Positions 7,830-8,892 of a DNA stretch of 8,892 nt are shown here, one piece after another. Source of the DNA: Clostridiaceae bacterium UBA4839 (GTDB lineage: Bacteria; Bacillota; Clostridia; Clostridiales; Caloramatoraceae); the NCBI GenBank assembly GCA_002400085.1, contig DHEX01000143.1:1-8892 (forward strand), given 5' to 3'. The first letter of the stretch is position 1. Each line of letters starts with the position of its first letter. The translations under genes and the position numbers were made by a program. Below the pieces are notes generated by a model that saw only the letters and a program-made list of their open reading frames with translations, was not told the origin of the DNA and ran no database searches.

Positions 7830-7858
7830 CTAGAGAGAAAAAGTTTCCTCTGGTTTTT
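7830..7858 (+). terminator. Probable intrinsic terminator of the importer operon
   Basis: Three bases after the stop codon, CTAGAG (7830-7835) and GAAA (7837-7840) pair with TTTC (7844-7847) and CTCTGG (7848-7853). This gives a 10-bp stem with one bulged A (7836), one G-T wobble and an AAG loop, followed at once by TTTTT (7854-7858). The stem is A/T-rich and so only moderately stable, but placement and the T-run fit an intrinsic terminator. It would separate the importer transcript from the downstream sensor gene, perhaps with some read-through. Confidence 0.55.
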
Positions 7859-8034
7859 ACTATAACATAATATTATGATTAAGGTGAACTAAGTTAAAGC
7901 TTGTTATTGAAACTCTAGTGAGGGATGCTACCCACTGGATTGGCTATTTTAAGATCCAGATGGAGAAAGATTTTTTAAGCAAACTCCACCTAAGTCTAAA
8001 AATTACTTAATATTGTAGGGAATGGTTAATTAAT
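7859..8034 (+). promoter_or_regulatory. Gene-free leader before the sensor gene with competing inverted repeats
   Basis: This stretch encodes no convincing protein. A -10-like TATGAT is at 7874-7879 but has no good -35, because the matching position falls in the terminator above. Hairpin A pairs CTAGTG and GG (7915-7923, bulged A) with CCCACTGG (7931-7938) around a 7-nt loop. Hairpin B pairs CTGGAT (7935-7940) with ATCCAG (7954-7959). The two share 7935-7938, so they exclude each other, and T6 (7971-7976) follows. TGGAG (7961-7965) can pair with CTCCA (7984-7988). AGGTG (7882-7886) can pair with CACCT (7987-7991) as a closing stem. The arrangement could be a structured regulatory leader, but it matches no riboswitch class I recognise. 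The sensor's likely ribosome site AGGGA (8017-8021) lies at its end, 13 nt before the ATG. Confidence 0.3.
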
Positions 8035-8892
8035 ATGATTAAAAAGTTTAAAGAATTTTATTCTAAAATAATGATTGAAAATAAATTTTTTATTAAATTA
8101 TTAATTGTTACGTTATCTATTGAGCTGGCTGTAGTTTGCCTAATAAATTATAAGATATTTAAAAATACAGAGGATAGATATATAAATATAGTAAATCAAA
8201 GAAATGAACAGCTTGATAATAATTTAGATAATTTAATTGAAGATATAGACAGGGTATCTTTCTTGCACATTATGGATAAAGAGATAGATGATATTTTAAA
8301 CAAAGATTATAAGCAAAATTCTTATGAGTATATACTTGATAAACGAACAATTGATAATGCTATATTTCATTCCTTAAGGCTAAATCCTAATATATGAGGC
8401 ATAACTATTGTGGGCAAAAATGGTAATAAGTATAGCAATACATCAGCAGATAAAAACTATACAAATGATACTAAAAAGTGGCTTGGGATGGCTTTATCTT
8501 CTCCAAATAAAAGATTTGTTACGCCTTCATATACAGCTGATTTTAGCGGTTCTAAGTCAGAATTTATCTCTATTGTCCATGTTATGAAGGACATTGGAAA
8601 AGATGATTTTATTGGTTATGTGCGTATTGATATGAGCTTTAATGCTATAAAAAACTTGATAACTGAAGATCCATATACTAAAAAGGAAATAGGCAGCGTG
8701 ATAATTGGAAATCAAGGAATAATGTTTCATGAGCAAACAGTAAATATTCCTGATGTGAATTTTCAAGACAAGCTGTCTGACTATTACAATAATGGAGGAG
8801 AATTAGGCAAGAAAATTTTAAATTTTGATAGCAATAAATATATTGTGTGTGCAGCTAAAAATAATTCTACAGGTTGGATATTAGTGAATTAT
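8035..8892 (+). pseudogene. Membrane sensor (YesM-like kinase or AraC-type regulator), interrupted by TGA, partial
   Basis: The frame begins at ATG 8035, is stopped by TGA at 8395-8397 (codon 121), then stays open for 165 more codons to the window end. Before the stop are a basic start, one membrane helix (about 19-41), and an extracellular segment with a predicted helical stretch (QRNEQLDNNLDNLIEDIDRV) leading to a DKEIDDIL region, as in dCache sensors of YesM kinases. After the stop the dCache pattern continues: FISIVHVMKDIG then FIGYVRIDMS (about 177-203), a GSVIIGNQGIMFHE strand pair, and TGWILVNY (279-286), which resembles the end of such domains before the second helix. The seamless domain across the stop argues for a single gene with a recent nonsense change, or a sequencing error. 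The output domain lies outside the window, so kinase versus AraC-type regulator is open. Its place after a CUT1 operon suggests it once sensed, or still senses, the importer's substrate. Confidence 0.75.
8410..8892 (+). CDS. Possible restart product after the TGA (partial, same frame)
   Basis: The only early restart candidate after the TGA is the in-frame GTG at 8410. It lies 10 nt after GAGG (8396-8399), a sequence that overlaps the stop codon itself. An ATG at 8491 in the same frame has no clear ribosome site. A product starting here would keep the distal part of the extracellular dCache-like domain and whatever follows the window, but would lack the first membrane helix. It could therefore not be a normal two-helix sensor. 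It is listed so that the open frame is not lost; decay of the gene is the simpler reading. Confidence 0.25.
   Translation, partial: MGKNGNKYSNTSADKNYTNDTKKWLGMALSSPNKRFVTPSYTADFSGSKSEFISIVHVMKDIGKDDFIGYVRIDMSFNAIKNLITEDPYTKKEIGSVIIGNQGIMFHEQTVNIPDVNFQDKLSDYYNNGGELGKKILNFDSNKYIVCAAKNNSTGWILVNY

Noticed and set aside
7911..8010. Short open stretches in the leader (for example a frame reading NSSEGCYPLDWLF, stop, DPDGERFFKQTPPKSK, and another of about 38 codons ending at 8010) that look slightly protein-like.
   Set aside because: They are short, lack a start with a ribosome site, one is broken by a stop, and I recognise no family. They may be a decayed coding remnant but cannot be supported as a gene.
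8395..8430. Selenocysteine insertion at the TGA of the sensor gene.
   Set aside because: No convincing bacterial SECIS hairpin follows the TGA, and an extracellular dCache sensor domain is not a known selenoprotein context. A nonsense change is simpler.
8035..8892. Alternative genetic code in which TGA is read as Trp or Gly.
   Set aside because: The other long genes have no internal TGA, use TGG for Trp, and the first exporter gene ends with a TGA in a classic ATGA overlap.

Overview
The window is AT-rich DNA with Gram-positive-style ribosome sites (GGAGG and AAGGGG types), a lipoprotein signal peptide and clostridial-type gene content. It most likely comes from a low-GC Firmicute, probably class Clostridia. 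The species cannot be fixed from the sequence alone. TGA is an ordinary stop here: gene 1 ends in an ATGA overlap, and none of the long genes carries an internal TGA.

Region 1 (1-3672) is a two-gene operon for a heterodimeric ABC exporter of the BmrC/BmrD (YheI/YheH) or LmrC/LmrD type. It follows the last nine codons of an unidentified upstream gene. The two halves overlap by 4 bp and have complementary ATPase motifs. The first half has a degenerate catalytic site (Asp for the catalytic Glu, Gln for the switch His). The second half has the intact Glu and His but an altered signature, SQGQ. Together they should form one active and one inactive nucleotide site. A bulged hairpin fills the 28 bp between this operon and the convergent next gene, and probably terminates both.

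Region 2 (3672-4562, minus strand) is a nucleoside hydrolase of the IunH/RihA family, transcribed divergently from region 3. The 284-bp divergent spacer (4563-4846) holds a pair of 20-bp direct repeats, four perfect CTAATTA units, an A/T-rich 16-bp palindrome, and an extended -10 promoter for the rightward operon.

Region 3 (4847-7858) is a carbohydrate-type (CUT1) ABC importer operon: a lipoprotein solute-binding protein, then MalF-like and MalG-like permeases, ending at a plausible intrinsic terminator. No ATPase is present, so a shared MsmX/MsmK-type ATPase elsewhere is likely.

Region 4 (7859-8892) starts with a 176-bp gene-free leader carrying mutually exclusive inverted repeats. It is followed by the start of a membrane sensor with an extracellular dCache-like domain. 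This is probably a YesM-type histidine kinase or a membrane-anchored AraC-type regulator of the neighbouring importer. Its reading frame is broken by a single in-frame TGA at codon 121, after which the same frame stays open to the window end.

Most of the window is well-known biology. The items most worth a second look are the interrupted sensor, the structured leader before it, the repeat cluster in the divergent spacer, and the pairing of a nucleoside hydrolase with a CUT1 importer.
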